Source: Methylobacterium sp. 2A
Lineage (GTDB): Bacteria > Pseudomonadota > Alphaproteobacteria > Rhizobiales > Beijerinckiaceae
NCBI RefSeq assembly: GCF_009806555.1
Contig: NZ_VUOK01000018.1
Coordinates: forward strand, 1-64,000
DNA: 64,000 nucleotides
Direction of reading: 5' to 3'
A program made the position numbers and the translations under genes. Shown here piece by piece: positions 61,599-64,000 of the stretch (its first letter is position 1; the number at the start of each line of letters is the position of its first letter). The notes below the pieces were generated by a model, which saw nothing but the letters and a program-made list of their open reading frames with translations, had not been told where the DNA came from and did no database searches.

Positions 61599-62309
61599 TC
61601 AGCTCCCGTAGCTCTGCACCAGCGACCCCGCCACCAGGGTCCATCCGTCGACCAGCACGAAGAAGATCAGCTTGAACGGCAGGGAGACCGTGGCGGGCGG
61701 CAGCATCATCATGCCGATCGCCATCAGCACCGAGGCGACCACGAGGTCGATGATCAGGAACGGGATGAACAGCAGGAAGCCGATCTCGAAGGCGCGCCGC
61801 AGCTCCGAGATCATGAAGGCCGGGGTGACGATCTCCAGGCCGACATCCTCGGGCCCCTTGGGTGCGGGCACCTTGGCGAGGTCGAGGAACAGCTTGAGGT
61901 CCTTCTCGCGGACGTTCTTCAGCATGAAGGTCTTGAACGGCGCCGAGGCGCGCTCGAAGGCCTGGGCCTGCGTGATCCGGCCGGCGATCAGGGGCTCGAT
62001 CCCCGCGCTGTAGGCCGCGCGACCCGTGGGGGCCATCACGAAGGCGGTCAGGAACAAAGCGAGGCTGACCAGCACCGCGGTCGGCGGCGCCGTCTGGGTG
62101 CCGAGCGCCGAGCGCAGGAGCGAGAGCACCACCACGATCCGGGTGAAGGCGGTGGCCATCACCAGCACCGACGGGGCGACCGCCAGGACGGTGATCAGCG
62201 CGACGAGCTGGAGCGCCCGCTCGGTGGTGCCGCCGGCGCCGAGGTCGAGGGTGACGCTCTGGGCGAGGGCCGGCGAGGCGGCGAGCAGCGCGAGGGCCGG
62301 GATCACCAT
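61599..62309 (-). CDS. fliP: Flagellar export-gate protein FliP
   Basis: A 236-residue component of the flagellar type III export gate, FliPQR. A signal-like N-terminus, MVIPALALLAASPALAQ, is cleaved in FliP. The core has FTRIVVVLSLLRSALGTQTA, the family signature of FliP/SctR, then FKTFMLKNVREKDLKLFLDL, and the second membrane part FIPFLIIDLVVASVLMAIGM. ATG 62309 gives the normal length, with the long frame beyond not coding. No other flagellar gene lies in the window. Confidence 0.92.
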   Translation of the reverse strand: MVIPALALLAASPALAQSVTLDLGAGGTTERALQLVALITVLAVAPSVLVMATAFTRIVVVLSLLRSALGTQTAPPTAVLVSLALFLTAFVMAPTGRAAYSAGIEPLIAGRITQAQAFERASAPFKTFMLKNVREKDLKLFLDLAKVPAPKGPEDVGLEIVTPAFMISELRRAFEIGFLLFIPFLIIDLVVASVLMAIGMMMLPPATVSLPFKLIFFVLVDGWTLVAGSLVQSYGS

Positions 62310-62380
62310 CCGGCCCGGAGGCCGGAATTTGCGCCTCGGACCGGGGCGAGTCGGGGAGTTCGGCACGGCAGGCGTTGGTG

Positions 62381-63472
62381 TCACGAGCGGTCGCAGGTCG
62401 GCGCGGCGGGGCGGACGCCCTCGCGGCGGGCTTCGAGATTCTGCCAGACGAGGAGCGACGGCAGGCCGAGCACCACGTCGGGCACCCGGCGGGCGAGGGA
62501 GAGGGCGATGGCCGTCCCGGCATCGATGCCGAACAGGCCGCAGACCAGCACGAGCCCGCCCTCCTGCACGCCGAGCCCGCTCGGGACCAGGAAGGCGGCG
62601 GCCTTGATCGCCTGGTTCAGGGATTCGATCACCAGGATGTCGGTGAGCGCGACGTGGTCGACGCCGATGCAGGTCAGCACGATGATGATTTCGGTCGCGC
62701 CGAGGAGCCAGGCCAGCGCGTGCAGGGCGATGGACTGGGCGAGACGCCCCCGCCGCCCCGGCCCCCAGACCGCGTCCAGCGCGCCCTGGATGCGCCGGCT
62801 CGGCTCGGGCCGGGCCTCGGCCTCGCGCACGAAGCGCCGGCCGAGGGCGGCGATCCGGTCCTCGAGGACACGGACGATCCCGGTCCGCTGGAGCGCGAAG
62901 AACGCCGCGACGGCGAGTGCCGCCACCGCGAGGGTGCGCAGCGTCCAGTCGGCGAGTTCGGCCGCCGCGGCGCCGTCGACCTGGGTGAGGAGCCCGGCCC
63001 CGAGGCCGGCGAACAGGGCGAGCGTGCCGACCTGGAACAGCAGATCGGCGAGCACCGAGGCGGCGGCGAGCGAGCCCGCGACCCCCCAGAAGGTGAGGAG
63101 CCGCGCGCCCAGCACCTCGCCGCCCACCGAGGCGACCGGCAGCAGGACGTTGATGCCCTCGCGCACGAAGCGCAGGATCAGGCAGGCCGAGGCCGGGGCG
63201 GGCGACAGCCCGTCGAGGATGCGCGCCCAGGCGAGGCCGCACACCACCAGCACCAGCGCCCGGACCAGCGTGACGCCGACGAAGCCCGCGACGCCGATCC
63301 GGCCGAACGCCGTCGCCACGGCCTGGAGATCGTTGGTCGCCACCAGCCAGACCGCGAAGCCGAGCCCGATCAGCGTGCCGAGCAGCGGGAGGCGGCGCAC
63401 GAGGGCGCGGACGGCCCGGCGCTTCCCGGATTGGCGCGCCTCCGTCACGGTTGCAGCGTGCGCGTTACGCAT
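62381..63472 (-). CDS. Flippase-fold membrane protein of the HpnL/LPG-synthase type
   Basis: A 363-residue protein with about eight to nine membrane segments, in the family that includes the N-terminal domain of lysyl-phosphatidylglycerol synthase and HpnL. Segments such as RIGVAGFVGVTLVRALVLVV, NVLLPVASVGGEVLGARLLT, and IIIVLTCIGVDHVALTDIL are typical, with KAAAFLVPSGLGVQEGG near the end, where the P-S-GLGVQEGG motif is the clearest link. The exact lipid moved is unknown; hopanoid transport is possible since the window is rich in hopanoid genes. ATG 63472 begins MRNAHAATVTEA. It lies 71 bases upstream of fliP on the same strand. Confidence 0.85.
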   Translation of the reverse strand: MRNAHAATVTEARQSGKRRAVRALVRRLPLLGTLIGLGFAVWLVATNDLQAVATAFGRIGVAGFVGVTLVRALVLVVCGLAWARILDGLSPAPASACLILRFVREGINVLLPVASVGGEVLGARLLTFWGVAGSLAAASVLADLLFQVGTLALFAGLGAGLLTQVDGAAAAELADWTLRTLAVAALAVAAFFALQRTGIVRVLEDRIAALGRRFVREAEARPEPSRRIQGALDAVWGPGRRGRLAQSIALHALAWLLGATEIIIVLTCIGVDHVALTDILVIESLNQAIKAAAFLVPSGLGVQEGGLVLVCGLFGIDAGTAIALSLARRVPDVVLGLPSLLVWQNLEARREGVRPAAPTCDRS

Positions 63473-63511
63473 CGGGAGGCGGGCAAGAGCGTCAGCTCCG
63501 GGTTGGGCCGG

Positions 63512-63943
63512 TCAGCGTGCCGGCGGCGATTCGTCGAGCGATACCGCCGCTAGTGCGGTATTGGGGCCGAATTCGGGGGACGGCCGCCGCGGCGGAGCGG
63601 GGGCAAGGACAGCGGCCAGCGCGTCCGCGGGGCCGGCCTCGGGATCGAGCAGGACGACGCGGCCGGACGCGAGGCTCGCGCCGGTGGCGACCGCGATGGC
63701 GCGCTTCGGGCACGGGCCGAGGCAGCCCGACTCGACGATGCAGAGCTTCCGCCGGCCGGCCGCCTCGTCCCGGGGGGCCTGCTTCCCGGCCTTCTTCAGG
63801 AGCGCGCGGACGGCGCGCGGGCGCAGGCCCTGCCGCTTGGCGCATTTGGAGCAGACGACCACGACCTCGGTGAGCTTGGTCCTGGCGGAGCGGCCGGCAG
63901 GGCGGCGATCCGCGTCGCCGGTGGAGCGTGGCTCTGTCATCAT
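63512..63943 (-). CDS. Thioredoxin-fold (2Fe-2S) ferredoxin-like protein
   Basis: A 143-residue protein with a Cys pattern for a 2Fe-2S cluster in a thioredoxin-like fold: VVVCSKCAKRQG and later CIVESGCLGPCPKRAIAV. This is the arrangement of small NuoE-like and DUF1636-type ferredoxins. A basic N-terminal stretch (about 25 residues, DADRRPAGRSARTKL) precedes the domain. Two ATG codons at 63943 and 63940 are alternative starts. The electron-transfer partner is not known. The last 57 bases of the window hold no recognisable gene. Confidence 0.8.
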   Translation of the reverse strand: MMTEPRSTGDADRRPAGRSARTKLTEVVVVCSKCAKRQGLRPRAVRALLKKAGKQAPRDEAAGRRKLCIVESGCLGPCPKRAIAVATGASLASGRVVLLDPEAGPADALAAVLAPAPPRRPSPEFGPNTALAAVSLDESPPAR

Positions 63944-64000
63944 CCGGAGACTCTAGGGCGCGATACCGGCATCGGGCTACGTCGCCCGTCGCCGCGGCTC

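Noticed and set aside
1..64000. tRNA, rRNA, riboswitch, CRISPR array, insertion sequence or prophage
   Set aside because: I looked in all gaps and saw no cloverleaf, conserved riboswitch core, spaced repeats or transposase. A covariance-model scan would be decisive for small RNAs.

Overview
The window is about 70% G+C and reads as the chromosome of an alphaproteobacterium of the Rhizobiales, most probably a pink-pigmented methylotroph (Methylobacterium or Methylorubrum). The evidence is a squalene/hopene operon together with squalene-type carotenoid genes, a PopZ polar organiser, the special acyl carrier protein AcpXL for very-long-chain lipid A acids, homospermidine synthase, IalB-type and DUF6481 proteins, and pervasive ATGA/GTGA gene overlaps. 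This assignment comes from gene content, not from a database match.

Layout. 1-7.8 kb: the 3' end of dxs, then hpnA-hpnC-hpnD-hpnE-shc-hpnG, which carry isoprenoid precursor to squalene, hopene and the side-chain step. 7.8-9.0 kb: an A+T-rich patch with a frameshifted glycosyltransferase-like gene. 9.1-17.3 kb: a DegP-type protease, a small secreted protein, a decayed vapBC pair, valS, popZ and a tolC-like gene with a large Gly/Ser/Thr insert. 17.8-28.4 kb: a surface-glycan locus with an O-antigen polymerase-like protein, GtrA, an FAD oxidoreductase, an epimerase, a HAD-UbiA fusion, DprE1- and DprE2-like epimerase subunits, a family 2 glycosyltransferase and a methyltransferase. The HAD-UbiA/DprE1/DprE2 trio predicts polyprenyl-phosphate-D-arabinose synthesis. 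28.5-36.9 kb: a secreted nuclease, an AI-2E-type exporter, acpXL-fabZ-KAS-like (very-long-chain acyl synthesis), cold-shock protein, DUF6481, a complete HTH/PIN toxin-antitoxin pair, nadK, cutA and a cupin.

36.9-47.0 kb: a C30-carotenoid-type region on the minus strand (glycosyltransferase, acyltransferase, two CrtI/CrtN desaturases, a DUF2141 protein and an ABC-2 exporter), interrupted by a glutamine amidotransferase and two small genes on the plus strand. It probably draws on squalene from hpnCDE, since no phytoene synthase is seen. 47.2-52 kb: an MFS transporter beside a decayed LysR regulator, then three Tad-pilus accessory genes. 52-57.9 kb: tRNA/rRNA methyltransferase, MaoC hydratase, small cation transporter, metallophosphoesterase, homospermidine synthase and IalB-like protein. 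58-64 kb: an 1129-residue periplasmic repeat protein, fliP, an HpnL-like flippase-fold membrane protein and a thioredoxin-fold ferredoxin.

No rRNA, tRNA, CRISPR array, transposase or prophage is visible. The most interesting points are the predicted D-arabinose donor cassette with a phosphatase-like domain fused to UbiA and a natural Ala at the benzothiazinone-target Cys position of DprE1; the KAS-like protein with Glu replacing the catalytic Cys beside acpXL; and three separate decayed genes.
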